Part shown: positions 11,588-23,290 of the stretch, piece by piece
Position numbering within the stretch: position 1 is the stretch's first letter
Layout of the letters: each line of letters opens with the position of its first letter
Source: Calliopum simillimum
Lineage: Eukaryota; Arthropoda; Insecta; Diptera; Lauxaniidae
Length of the DNA stretch: 64,000 nucleotides
Direction: 5' to 3'
NCBI GenBank assembly: GCA_951812925.1
Contig: OX638369.1
Location: forward strand, 45,813,061 to 45,877,060
Program-made: the position numbers and the translations under genes
Notes under the pieces: model-generated
Database searches by the model: none
What the model was told of the DNA's origin: nothing
The model's input: only the letters and a program-made list of their open reading frames with translations

Positions 11588-11790
11588 TAACATTATGTGC
11601 TTTCAGGAACAGCATTCAAAAAGTTGTTTGGATTTTTTTTGTTGCACTGTGTTATATGAATCCACCCTTTCTAGCTATAAGAGGATTTTCCGGACCTACT
11701 TTTTTTTCTTAATTTAAGCACAAGAAAACTGCATCCGAAGTTAATTTGTCGATATCTACAAGGGTCTAGGCTTCGGTCTCAAGGGGTTAA

Positions 11791-11969
11791 TTAAAGTTTT
11801 TTGATCGGTGTTTTAACCGGACACTGTTTAATTGGACTCCATGCATATAGAATGGGTTTAATATCAAATAACTGTTGCAAAAACTGTTCCCAACCTGACG
11901 AGGTAGAAACGGTTATGTTCGGCTCCATAAATGAGGCAGTTGGAACAGCATTATCAAATTTAATGATGA
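11791..11969 (+). pseudogene. Non-LTR retrotransposon fragment: C-terminal zinc-knuckle part
   Basis: The frame at 11801 onward includes LTGHCLIGLHAYRMGL followed by CCKNCSQPDEVETV. This matches the HxxRMG...CxxC...E-ET segment that follows RNase H in R1/jockey-type LINEs. It continues the fragment at 9600-9853 across the piggyBac-like insertion, with some sequence lost between. It is truncated at 11970, where a DINE-1-like element begins. The ORF's apparent last residues belong to that element. Confidence 0.6.
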
Positions 11970-12035
11970 CTAGTAAGGGTAATATCTTTGGCCTGGCCAA
12001 AAACTAAATACCCTACACTGCATTTCAAGTATATT

Positions 12036-13076
12036 ACACTATGCAACAGCTAAATCTCCCAGTGAATGCCACTATCCATTTCATATGTAAAATGGGCTGC
12101 TGATTCCGAAAATTGCATTATTTTTTTTTTTTCGTGTCGTTTTCGAGATATCGGTCATTTTCGGTTTTCGGACCAAAAAAAAAAGATAGTTCCATTTAAA
12201 TACAAATATCTCAAGAACCAATATTTGTATTGAAACGTTTTATATGCCTTATTAAAGGTAATTAAATTACCTACAAATGATATTCACATCACTTTTTGGT
12301 AGGTTTGTTAGTTTCGGCGAAATAAATTGATTTCTAAGAAAAACATTTTTTTTTTCCAAAAAATTAACAAAAAATCAAAATCAACTGCAGATTTATACAA
12401 GAAGAAATAACTTTTTTATAATTTTTTTTGTTTTAGTATCATAGATTATATATTTGTAAAGAAAATAAGAAACCACTTAAAAAAATGGATGGGAAAATAC
12501 AAAAGTTGTATACAATTCATTGATAAATTACTAAAATGCGTTTTTGCCTATTTTTTTCGGTTTTTTTAGTAAACTGTCGATAATTTGAAACTTTTTGTAA
12601 AACACATGAGAAAACCCGAAAAATTCCTAAAGTTAGCGTTAAGACAAAATACCCGTGTCTCGTCGTTTTTCTCCAGCACGTCAGATTTTTTTTTAATCGA
12701 TTTTTGAAATTTTTTAATCCACTGTACATGAAAAAAACAAAAATAACGCATTCTTGTGTTAAATCGATGCAATTAACTATATGATCCTTAAATTTGAGGT
12801 GTATCATGTGTTCAGTAAACTTATGCAGGATATTACGAGGAATATTATTTGTAGGTAATTTAATTACCTTTAATATGGCATATAATACATTTCAATACAA
12901 ATATTGGTTCTTGAGATATTTGTATTTAAATGGAACTATCTTTTTTTTTTGGTCCGAAAACCGAAAATGACCGATATCTCGAAAACGACACGAAATAAAA
13001 AAAATAATGCGATACATATAAAATGAATAATGGCATTCCCTGGGGAAAAAATTTTTACTCATTTGTTGCATAGTGT
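12036..13076. mobile_element. Long-inverted-repeat foldback element inside DINE-1-like copy C
   Basis: The termini read ACACTATGCAACA on the left and its complement on the right. Arms extend about 260 bp on each side, sharing CGTGTCGTTTTCGAGATATC, GGTCATTTTCGGTTTTCGGA and the TTTAATTACCT block. TATT flanks both sides and may be the target duplication. The central part (about 12590-12835) is homologous to the arms of the palindrome at 28821-30024. No transposase frame is present. Confidence 0.65.
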
Positions 13077-13346
13077 TATTAGTAGAGTATAAGAACAAAT
13101 TGCTTATATGGGAAGTGCTACGCCTTCACCTCCGAGCTTACCTTGATTTTGCGTAGAGCTTGCATTTACTGTTCTGAGTGTTTGAGTAAAATTCGGTTAA
13201 GTTTTCTTTAAAAAATCTTTCAGTATAGCATTTTGAAACTTTCACTTATATGGGAGGTGCTACGCCCTCTAATCCTGCTTCGCCTACTTAAGCTCAGAGT
13301 TTACAATTAATGTTCTTCGTGTTTGAGTGAAATTTGGTTGGATTAT

Positions 13347-13789
13347 GGCTGACTTCCTAAACTAAGGTTGCAATGCAACACTGCAATGCATTCGGTTCCT
13401 AAATAAAGTAGCAACATTTTTGACAATGTCATATGTTCCTTTTTGAACGGAAACTCTTTTTACTACACAACAGCTGCGCAACTAGCGCATCAATTTTAAT
13501 ATTGTTGCTTAAAATTTGGCGCGAAGCAATATGGATGAAATAAAGTAAGTAGTGAATTTAATTAACAATTATGTTAGTTTTATAATATTTTAAGCATGTT
13601 TTTAAGCATGTTTTAAAAATTATTCATTTTAACAACACAACAACCACTTCGAGCAATTTTTGTGTTCCTTTATTACTGAAAAATGCAACGTCAAAGTTTG
13701 ACAAAGCAACATTTGTAACAGTGTTGCCGTGTAATTGTTGCGCATGTGAAAACATGGTTGCATTGCAACTTTAGTTTAGGAAGTCAGCC
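13347..13789. mobile_element. Harbinger-like MITE inside DINE-1-like copy C
   Basis: The ends are inverted: GGCTGACTTCCTAAACTA at 13347 and its complement ending at 13789, continuing into GTTGCAATGCAAC. Both flanks read TAT. The undisturbed host sequence elsewhere in this repeat family reads GGATTATCTCAAAA, which supports a 3 bp duplication as used by PIF/Harbinger elements. Inside, at 13531-13547, ATGGATGAAATAAA is followed immediately by GTAAGT. This looks like a relic first exon and splice donor of the parent transposon. The superfamily is inferred from duplication length only. Confidence 0.55.
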
Positions 13790-14987
13790 TATCTCAAAAA
13801 ACACTTTCATTGTATAATTTTGAAACATTTGCTTATATGGGAGGTGCCACGCCCCCTTGTTCGAGTTCACCTTGATCTTGCGTAGAGCATGCATCTATAG
13901 ATCCGAGTGTTTGAGTGTAATTTGGTTGGGTTATCTCAAAAAACGCTTTCCGGGGGTGCCACGCCCTCTATTCCGAATTCGCCTAGTTTTTGCTCAGAGC
14001 TTATATTTACTTTCCCTAGTATTTATGTGTATTTTGCTTCTGTTATTGCGAATAATGCTGTTATTATTACATTTTGGATATATTTTTTGTATGGGCGGTA
14101 GGCGTGTCCGTTGACCGATTTCGCTCATTTTCAATCCCCCGAGCTAACTTTTACGACGAAGGCTGTGGACTAAATTTCATTGAATTATGTTGCTGAGTTT
14201 TCCCAAAAAATGTATTTCCACACACACCCAGCCAGCCACCCAGCCAACCAGCCAGCCAACCAGCCAGCCAACCAGCCAGCCAACCAGCCAGCCAGACAGA
14301 CGGACATGGCTATATCGACTCAGGAGGTGACGCTGATCAAGAATATATATACTTTTCTATATCTGCCACGCCTCCTTCTCTGCGTTACAAGCGGAAAAAC
14401 AAAGTGAATATACCCTGGGTGCAGGGTATAAAAATCATGAAGCCAGAACAATACTATTCTCCTAACAGAAGGTACTTAGTTTGTGGTAACGCCATGGCTC
14501 TAGTCGGTCTATGTGAGGTTTTTGTTCTTCGCAATTACCGCCACCCTAACCTAATCTTACCTAAAAGCTTACTCTCTCTACAATTTTTTGAAAAGTGTGC
14601 CAAAATTAAAATGTTTTTGAGCTTTCAAGTGAAGCCAAATTTGCCATAAGATGTGAAAGCAAGATTTGATTTTAGTGATCTATATGGGACACTCCTTGCC
14701 AAAGTTAATGAAAAGAATGCCAGAAAAGTACCGTTTCCAAATTTTTTCACTAGACGCTTTTATCCAGTCAAAAATGGTACTAAAAGTAAGCCCGAAAACT
14801 GTGTCGAGAATATCGAAAATACTTCTCACTCTTAAATTTAAAAAAAAAGTCATTGGTGTCCAAAAGAAGAGAAACAAACTAGTTACCACTTTCGCAAGGC
14901 CACAAGGTCTGCTGGTTTGTAGAAGCTCGAAGTGCTCTAAATTCTTCACAGAAATGATATGAAGAATACGGAGGCAAAAAAAAGTAG

Positions 14988-15120
14988 TGATGAGCAAATC
15001 AAGACCAAGACCATAGAAATCTTTGTCTTGGTCTTGGACATTGAGCTTACTTGGTCTTGGCTATGGTTTTGATATTGAGTCTTAGTCATAGGCATTAAGT
15101 CTTGGTTTTAGTCTTGAAAA
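14988..15120 (+). repeat. hAT-type transposon end with AAGACC repeats
   Basis: The sequence TAGTGATGAGCAAATCAAGA starts at about 14988 and leads into imperfect AAGACC/TCTTGG-type hexamer repeats. The same terminus appears in the opposite orientation at about 27110-27207, reading ...TTGATTTGCTCATCACTA. TAGTGATG is a common hAT-type terminal sequence. The mate ends were not identified, so these are probably solo or truncated copies. Confidence 0.4.
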
Positions 15121-15124
15121 AATT

Positions 15125-15445
15125 TCTAAATTGTTGAGCTTTCAGTATAGGATTTTGAAACTTTTGCTTTTATGGGAGGTACCACGTCCTCTTGGCTGAG
15201 TTAGCTCTGTTTTTGCTAAAATTAGGTATCACCAAAAACGCTTTCAGTATAAATTTTTAAACTTTTGCCCTCTTGTCCGAGTTCGATTTGTTTTTACTGA
15301 GAGAATTCATTTACTGTTCTTAGTATTTGAATGAAATTTAGATAGACTTATATGGGAGATAACACGCTTTCCTGTCCAAACACATCTTGTTTTTTCTCAG
15401 AACCTTTACTTCCTATCCATAATATTTAGAGTCATGTGAAAAATA
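15125..15445 (-). repeat. DINE-1-like internal fragment
   Basis: Internal repeat units of the DINE-1-like family are recognisable in reverse orientation (TTTTGCTTTTATGGGAGGTAC, ACGCTTTCAGTATAAAT), without either terminus. The fragment is non-coding. Confidence 0.5.
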
Positions 15446-15489
15446 TTAGGGACACGTACATCAAAATAGTTGAAACATATGCAAAATGT

Positions 15490-15780
15490 CCAATTAACAT
15501 ATCCTTTTACATTTTTTTTTTTTAAATCCTCGTTAAATTTTCTTTAATTTTGGGTTACACTTGTCTTACTAATTTGTTAGTTTGAGGTCAGAAAAAAATA
15601 CTTTTCAAGAGCAATCCGTCTAAAGCCTCGTGTGTAGCTGTAACCCATGTGTTACATAGAAAAGTATTTTTTTCTGACCTCAAATTAAAAAATTGGTATG
15701 ACAAATGGACCACTGAATTAAAAGAAATTTTACGAGAATTTCAAAAAAAATTATAAAAAGATATGTTAATAGGACCTTTT
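15490..15780. repeat. Palindromic repeat
   Basis: An arm at 15490-15611 (including GAGGTCAGAAAAAAATACTT) is inverted at about 15660-15780 (AAGTATTTTTTTCTGACCTC), with a loop of roughly 45 bp. Both arms also contain the TTAACATATC block. It is probably a foldback DNA element. No target duplication could be defined. Confidence 0.6.
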
Positions 15781-18059
15781 TCATACTAAAATGGCCGCCA
15801 AAATCAAAAAATAGTAAAAACTATTAAAATATCAATTTTAAAGGTCCAGAACTTTGTGAAGTCCTTTTTAACCCTATAAACCATAAACGTTACCTGAAAG
15901 CTCATACAATTAGTTAAAACTTTTCCATAGAAATGTTTCCTATTTAACGTTAGGGTGATCTAAGAAAATTTTTTTTCTGAAACAAGTCAAAAAATCAGTT
16001 TTAACACTATAACTACTCAGGGGTACATGTTAGACCCCCCTATTGGTAAAATTTTTTGTTAGTTTAAACCTCCTCTATCACCTCCCAGAAGCTTCGTAAC
16101 CTTATGCAATACACCCTGTATAATTATTACTTAAAATAACAATAAACTTTGGAAACTGAAATGAAATTAATTAATATACATAAAACGAGTATCAGCTAAC
16201 ACATACTTTTGATATTATTTTTGTTAAAAATTCGTGAAAAACAAAAAATTAAAAAGTCATTTAATTTAAACACAAATGTCTCTTAAAGAATCTGAAAATA
16301 CCCAGGTGATTTTCAGTTTTTACGCTTCTTCATTTCTCTAGTATTTACGATTTCTGCTGCTACATGCAAAACTTTATAAATTTATAGAGGTTTTACTGTA
16401 AAATATAAAATGCTACAAATAATAGTAGACGACAATCTTCTTAGCACCGCTAACAATAACACCAACAAAAGTGAGCGAGAAAAGACAGTAGATACGAGTA
16501 CCTTCCAACAAATACAATCAAAATAGTGGGTGAAATAGCGCAATAACGACAAACTTATTACAATAAAGTAAAAGTTTTTTTTTCCCCCATTTTCTTTTGC
16601 TTTCCTTCATTATTGTGTTAGTAAACTTTTGCTGTTGTTGTTTCTGTCGTTACTTTTACTCGTAAAGTTGCAACTAAAGTTTGTGGTGTTGCCAACATTC
16701 ACTTTTAAACACTTGCGCAATTGTAGGTGAAAATGTGTCAGTTTGTCTTTGGGTATGTAGTATGTATATTAGACCGGTTTAAATTTGTATAAAAAAACAA
16801 AAATTTGCTTAGAGTTGCGTTGATTCATTTCAGAGAATATTTGATGTATCACAAACCATTTTAGAAACCGGAAAGTGATCATGAATGAGTGAAAAATTTG
16901 TTTTTTAAAATTTAAACTTTGAGCCAGTAAGTTCGAATTTAAAATTTATTTCTCCATAAGTTCTGTAATTTTGTTGACATTAACCATAAGATTTCGTAAC
17001 TTTATTTTAAACCTTGAATGGACAATATTTAAACTTTAGGACAAAAGAATTTTCCACATTCAGGACCACTTTTCGGTTTTTAAAATGGTATGGGCTGCTT
17101 CAAATGTTCTCTCTTGGCAAGTTTTACATGGTGCTTATCTACATCAAAGAGAACATTTTGGTGCTGTGGGAGCGCAATTCCAAAAAATTTTAAGCCACCC
17201 TAATGTATGAAGTTTGTTACAATATCAACAACACAAACAGCTCTATTTGAACTGGGTAAAAGTGTCCAAAAATCAGAAAATATTACTTTTCAGTTTTGAA
17301 ATTACAAACATACATACCTTTGTAAGTATATCCGTTCGCACATGGTATATAAATAAAGTTATTGTGTAAAATTGTGAAATAAAACTTTGGTGGATATAAA
17401 AAGAAGCTATTTGCGAAGTTTTATTTCTTCAACTTTCTTCTGGAAGTTTCAAGTTTGGTTAAAACAAAGACCACAATAGTTGGTGTCTATGCTGTATCAT
17501 AGAAATATGTTTGTAGGTATACAAAGTAAATATAACGGGCTGCATAGATACATTTGATACAATTTTATTTTTGTTGTGCTGGTGCACTTCTTTCTGACGT
17601 ACCTGGGTCGATCACTAAGTATTCGTCTTTCAAGACAGGCGGCGCACAATGGTGACATTTCTCAAAAGTGCTTGAGAAAATCAATTTTGGTGTGGTAGAA
17701 ATTCACAAATCTAATAATGCAGTTCGATAAACAAATACTCAATACTGAAGCATGTAAAATTTTAACTCATTTGAAGAAATGGTTCGCTTTGTACAGCTAG
17801 TCAAAGCCGATAGTTTTTTAAAGTTTTTAAATTTTTTTTTATTCAAAATGAGGTTCAAATTTTTCTGCAACTTATGAAAGAAAATCTGATATTTTTTTCA
17901 TATATGCCATAGACGGTCTTTATACAATCAATCACTACGGTCTTTGTACTATCAACTTACGCTTAAAATAAATGATTTTTTTTTTTTCTAATATCGGAGG
18001 TGACTGGACTTTTCTGCAACACTATTTTTACCTTATTTTCAACTTCGAATAGACTTTTT

Positions 18060-18840
18060 TAAGCCCAAAACCAAAATCAATTAGGACTTTTCACATTGCA
18101 TAATAATAACATCCCTGACGCGCTTACCTTAAGTTTTAAGAATTTGTCGTCTTTAGTAACTCTTAATGAATTTTTTGGAGGATATTTTTGCAAAATTCTT
18201 TAACCTATTGTGGCTCAGTTTTAGAAAAATGGGTCAAAAAGACCCATAAAAACATGATATAATAGGTTAATGTGTTTTAGGAAAATGATCCTTGTGTGAT
18301 TTCGTTATGATCTTGTGAGAACGAGTTTTGTCCAAAATGTAGTTGTATTGTTTTACAGTGGGGTGAAATTTGGAAAATATTGATTGTTAGAAGTGCTTAC
18401 TGATTTTAATGATTTTTTTGCTTTCGGAATGAAATTTTGCTTTTTAAGTGTTCAGCAACAGTGAAATTTTTTAGCAAATATTTCTGTAGTACATACTTAC
18501 ATACTCAACATTCCCCTGTTTTAGGGGTCATTTTTGTACCTTTTTAAGAAAAAGGCAAAAATTACCCACATGTGGGGGTTGTTCATTGTTAAAATTTTCT
18601 ACAAAAATATTCCCCGCAATATCCTGCATAAGTTTGCTGAACACATGATACACCTCAGATGTAAGGATCATATAGCTAAATTCATCGATTTAACACAAGA
18701 ATTCTCGGTATTTTTGTTTTCTTCACGTACAGTGGATAAAAAAACTTCAAAAACCGATGAAAAAAAATGTGACGTGCTGGAGAAAAACCTCGAGACACTG
18801 GATTTTCTCATGTGTTTTTTTTTTTTTTTTTGTGTCGGTC
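18060..18840 (+). repeat. Single-arm copy of the 28.8-30.0 kb foldback family
   Basis: The sequence from about 18060 to 18840 is homologous to one arm of the palindrome at 28821-30024. Shared segments include GTGATTTCGTTATGATCTTG, ACAAAACTCGTTC (inverted), GGGGTCATTTTTGTACCTTT, GCATAAGTTTGCTGAACACA and GTGACGTGCTGGAGAAAAAC. The 146-residue frame at 18534-18974 lies on it and is not conserved as protein, because it drifts into DINE-1-like sequence at its 3' end. Confidence 0.55.
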
Positions 18841-18884
18841 AGTGTAATCAAACCAAATTTTACTCATTTACTAAGGCGTTGCAA

Positions 18885-19115
18885 ACTCTAATCAGAAACT
18901 TGGTTGATTCAGATAAGAAGGCATCGCCTATACACTCAAAGTTTTCAAAATGCGGCAATGCTAGCATTATTTGAAGTATAGTGAAAAAAATTCGCAGAAA
19001 TACTAGGAATAGGTCGTGGATACTCTGAGCAAAAATCTTACGAGCTCAGACAACAAGGCGTGGCACCTCCCATACAAGTAATATTTTCAAATTGATGTAG
19101 TGCAAGTATTATTTG
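18885..19115 (+). repeat. DINE-1-like 3' fragment
   Basis: A degraded piece contains GCGTGGCACCTCCCATACAA and TTTCAAATTGATGTAGTGCA, matching the 3' repeats of the DINE-1-like family. It lacks the hairpin and CTAG end. Confidence 0.45.
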
Positions 19116-19452
19116 AGGTAATTTTCGAAAATTTTTTTTATAAAATTTTTTATTCAGTGTAGCAACAGTTTATGACTTTAAAAGAGGAATTTTACTACAA
19201 GCTTGTGTTCAGCACTCAATAATCAGCTATAATTCATTCTTTTATTGGTTTTGTCTAAAAAAGTGATATGGAAGACTTCGTTTTTTTTTAAGATTTTACA
19301 CTCTTTAGAAAAAGATATTGGACTTTTAAATCTTTTATTTATTGAGGATTTTTGCTCAGCAACCATAAATTAATAATAATTCCTATAATTAAGAATTAAT
19401 TTTTAAAAAAAGAATCACATGGAAAACTTCGTATTCATAATTTTTACACATA

Positions 19453-20351
19453 GAGTAGAACGGGGTAATGTCGTGCAGGGGGTAATGTCGTGCAGTGGCT
19501 GTTTAAGCCCAAAGAATTGAATGATTTACCAACTGTTCGTAAGGTAGGAACCTGCTGACCTACTGAGCTTATGCATATAATACAAGCAATTTTCACCAGT
19601 TCGTCTCTACAGAGTAACCTTTTTTTCAAAAAATACGCTTTCGGGACGATAAAAGTGTTTTTTCGTCTGGTCAGAAAAATAATTTTCCTTGCGGGAAAAT
19701 ATACCAGGCAAGTGTTTTCTGAAACGAAATATCCTGCCAAAGAAAAGAAGTATTTGGTTTTCGAAAAAAGTTTTGGGCTTCACCGAGTTATCGAAGTTGA
19801 CCTTTAAAACGACCATTGGGGTAATGTCGTGCACATTCACTTACACAAACACAATTCCTCGCTACACAAATGTTGTTACACATGGATGTAACCAACGAAA
19901 TTATCTTTCGATCGGATGCTTACTCGTCGCATTCGCTTGAGATGTATGGCTTTACGAGCATGTCAAAGTTGAGTGCACGACATTGCCCCGTTCTACTCTA
20001 CACAACATATTATGTACTTCACACTTGTATAATAATGAATAAATACATGATAATGCTAAATCTCCTCTAATAGAACCACTACCTATCATTTCTCACACAT
20101 TTTGGTACCTTTACTATACTCGGAAAACAATGCACGACATTACCCCACAAATTTTGAGGGGCGTAATGTCGTGGACATTTTTTTTTTCTTCACTTACACA
20201 AACACAATTTCTCGCTACACAAATGTTGTTTCACATGGATGTAACCAACGAAATTATCTTTCGATCGGATGCTTACTCGTCGCATTCGCTTGAGATGTAC
20301 GGCTTTACGAGTATGTCAAAGTTGAGTGCACGACATTACCCCGTTCTACTC
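19453..20351. mobile_element. TA-flanked MITE with a duplicated right end
   Basis: The left terminus GAGTAGAACGGGGTAATGTC begins at 19453. Its inverted copy ends at 20351 and again at 19998. TA flanks all three ends (19451-19452, 19999-20000, 20352-20353). The last ~190 bp (about 19815-19998, with ACACAAACACAATTCCTCGC and GATCGGATGCTTACTCGTCG) is repeated at about 20155-20351. So a 546 bp unit is followed by a second partial unit. The GGTAATGTCGTGCA motif is repeated inside. A TA duplication fits Tc1/pogo-type transposases. No transposase frame is present. Confidence 0.7.
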
Positions 20352-22839
20352 TATTAGAAAGTCTAAAAAATTCATAGAGCTAACTCAATTCGTTCAGAAG
20401 CTATGATTAATGCAACGAGAAATGCCAGATGTCACCACTGTGCGGCGTTGCGGAATTAAGATGACATTATCGCCGTGTACTACCCACAGTGTTCAAACTA
20501 GCTATCTTAATTTGACGACGTGGGGTACCTGTTTTTTATTGCTGAAATCAAGTCCTAAATCTCATGAGTAAAATAACATGCTTTTTAAAATCGAAACCTT
20601 GGCAATTTTTTTTTTTTTTGGCAAACGGGTTAATAGGAAGTTTTCTGTGATCTTCTAAGGAAAGTGCCAACATATTTTTTATAATTTTCTCACATTGCTC
20701 TTAAAGGGCAGGATTATCAGACAAAAATTACGAAAAAAACTGTAAATAGGGGATGATAGGCTTTTGTGTTTTTCCCATTTCCCAGAAAATCCTTACCTTA
20801 ATCATGTTTTGAAGCTATATAACTCTATGACATATCGTTTATTAGTTAAATCTGGTAACACAGGGACTTATAAATAGGGTGGTTTCTCAGGGGTCCTGCC
20901 CCCGAGATTTGTAATTATCTTGCAAAAAGACGTATGCGTAACGCATATTTCCTCATATGTGCACAAGAATAACAAAGTTTGTTGACCCCCTCTGAATAAA
21001 AGTACTGCGGTGTCTGTATTTATTCTTCTGTAAATCCTAAGAGGAGCATAGGAACGATTCTTATATTTCCTTATCCAACTACCTTTTCCAGATGGTTCTC
21101 GGTCTACCAAAATTTTGGCGAACAATAATGGTTCCAATTATAGGAAAATCATTTCTCACTACGCATGATTTCTGCACCTACAAATCCGATTTGCATACTG
21201 CCGGGGCAGTTGGATCAACCACATTCTGGTTGGTACCACTTGAAGAGCTAGTCTCCATCGTTTTTTGATCCATGCTTCTTTAGTATAATTTTCTCAGCAA
21301 CGCCCCACGCAGTAAGCGCTACAGATAATAATGGCAAAATTCACTATGGAGAATGCGTATGACAAATACCACATCCGATTTCCCGCTTCGGGTTGAGAAG
21401 TTTTTATTACTAGACTATGTTGATCAATCGATTGTGGATATTAATTTTTATAAGCTTTCATTCTTTACGACCATATCTTTTAGCAATACCAAATGGCTCA
21501 ACTACACCACTTTTAGTGAGTACTGTTACATTGTTTTTCCAGCGTAAGGGTAATAGTTGATTTGTGTGGTCGAACTGAGAATTTTGATCATCTTTTTGCA
21601 ATGCTTCTGGCAAGTAAGCACTAAAATTGTTATTGCAGTGAATGGTACCAAAAACATACAAAGCTTACAATTGTATCGGTGTCTTTCCAGCTAGTAAGGT
21701 TAGCGAATTTTGACTTACTGGAAACAGAATATGAAGCCACTTACCACTTACAAAACAAATGAAATGACAAAAGTACAGACCTACTGGTGCTTAAAATTAA
21801 TTGGAGTTTGAAAATATGCAAGCAAAACCATTTTTATAGTAAATACTGAACAAATAACTAAGTTAATTGTCAAAACCTCATAAAATGGAGTCAAACGAAA
21901 CTTACGAAAAGACATAACATATTGGCCCGCTGGTAAGTGAAATTACCACCCAACTTTTCACCTCTATAAATCACACAAGGTGACTTATGGATGATCCCAC
22001 TAATACACATCTAAAAGATTGCACCAAGCGCTATCTGAATGACATACAAAATAATAAAAAATATTTTTAAAAACATTTTTGTTTTTTATTAAAAATTATA
22101 TGATTTTTAGTCCTTCAGGAGAACTGATCTGACAGGTGAGAGGGGAGTGCAAAAAATATTTTCTTCAATTGGTTTTTAGTAAATAGTCCATTTTTAATGA
22201 TTTAATTAAAATATAAAAAAATATTTCCTATATATGAGCCCAAGCGCCAAATTGGAGAGCTGGTAAGTGAAATTACGGGTTGGGCAAAAATGGGTTAAAA
22301 CCTAAGTTAAATTATGTTGATATATTTTTTTTTTTTTTTTTTTCAGTGCAAAAAACACATTTTTTCAATATTTCGGTCTTTCGGCAGTTTTTAAGCCAGC
22401 ATACCAAGATATTTTCAAATTCGACATAAAAAAAAAATACAAATTTTCGTGGTATCAAAGAAATTACAGACTGTCGCACCATAAAAATTGGTCTGCCGGT
22501 CATTTTCCGTGAAAAAAAAAATTTGGTCGGCAGGATTTTTCTGAATTGTTATGAAATTTATCATCGATTAATATAAGATTGATCAAAATCCGCGATGACC
22601 GGAAAACATTTCGAAAATTACATAATTCAAAAATCATTTAAAAATATTTGCGGCAAATTAGTAGTGTGAACTACCATTTTCCGTTAAAAATTTCAGAATC
22701 CGCGATTACGGCACTTTTAGTATTGCCGGCTCCCCGCCTGTCAGTAAGTTTTTGAAATTTTTCGGTGATCGAGGTTTAATTTTATACATAATAAAATGTA
22801 TTTTTAAAAATTTAAAAAAAACCGGTTTTTGATTTTGTG

Positions 22840-23290
22840 AAGATAGGTTAGGTAAGGTTAGGTTGCGAGGGCATTGTTGGCATATATGCAAGCCAACTTC
22901 CACTTAGACCATTCTGCTGGTCCATTGTGATCACTCTTTAAATAAGGTACATAGTTCTATGATACAATACAATTAATTAAATTCAGTATATTTTATACAG
23001 TCTTATTGAAGCTTATTCATTGGTTGTTGGTTACTATTCGTGTTCTCTGTTCCCATTTTGATGCCCTGATGTATATCAGGATCTTAGCGGGGTCTATCTC
23101 GCATATCCTGAAAAAAGAAGGATCCAAATATTTTCAATCTTGTTTTTGCAAGTGCAGGGCACTGGCAAAGATAATGTTGACTATCCTCTTCCACGTCGCT
23201 GTCTCCACACCATCTACAAAGATCGTCAGTCTCAAACCCCATCTGTCCCAGGTGCCTGCATAGCGTACTATGCCCTGAAGATAAGATCCC
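22840..23290 (-). repeat. Probable LINE 3'-end or repeat fragment
   Basis: On the minus strand this ends in a GGTTAG/CCTAACC-type run (22848-22872). The GC content is higher than in the flanks, and no stop-free protein signature could be recognised. It resembles the 3' region of a non-LTR element, but I cannot name the family. It could also be a low-copy intronic sequence. Confidence 0.25.

Larger units (their letters stand above)
9858..11786. mobile_element. piggyBac-like MITE hosting a maT transposon
   Basis: TTAA duplications at 9854-9857 and 11787-11790 enclose a segment with perfect 14 bp terminal inverted repeats, CCCCTTGAGACCGA at each end read inward. Without the nested maT insertion (1293 bp plus one duplicated TA) the element is about 634 bp and has no transposase. 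A hairpin GGGGTCATATGGGACCCC lies at 9873-9890, just inside the left terminus. It interrupts a LINE fragment, which confirms both boundaries independently. Confidence 0.8.
11970..14434 (-). mobile_element. DINE-1-like element, copy C (reverse), with two nested insertions
   Basis: Read on the minus strand, the element starts near 14434 (ATACCCTGCACCC), shows the DINE-1-like head and a GGCT/GGTT microsatellite at 14226-14300, and ends with the hairpin around 11988-12004 and CTAG at 11970-11973. The subterminal inverted repeat ATACCCTACAC is at 12009-12019. The span is 2465 bp. Removing the foldback element (12036-13076) and the Harbinger-like MITE (13347-13789) leaves about 980 bp, in line with the other complete copies of 812-876 bp. 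It is non-coding. Confidence 0.75.

Noticed and set aside
18534..18974. A 146-residue plus-strand frame
   Set aside because: It overlies a foldback-element arm whose mirror copies give different frames, and its end runs into a DINE-1-like fragment.
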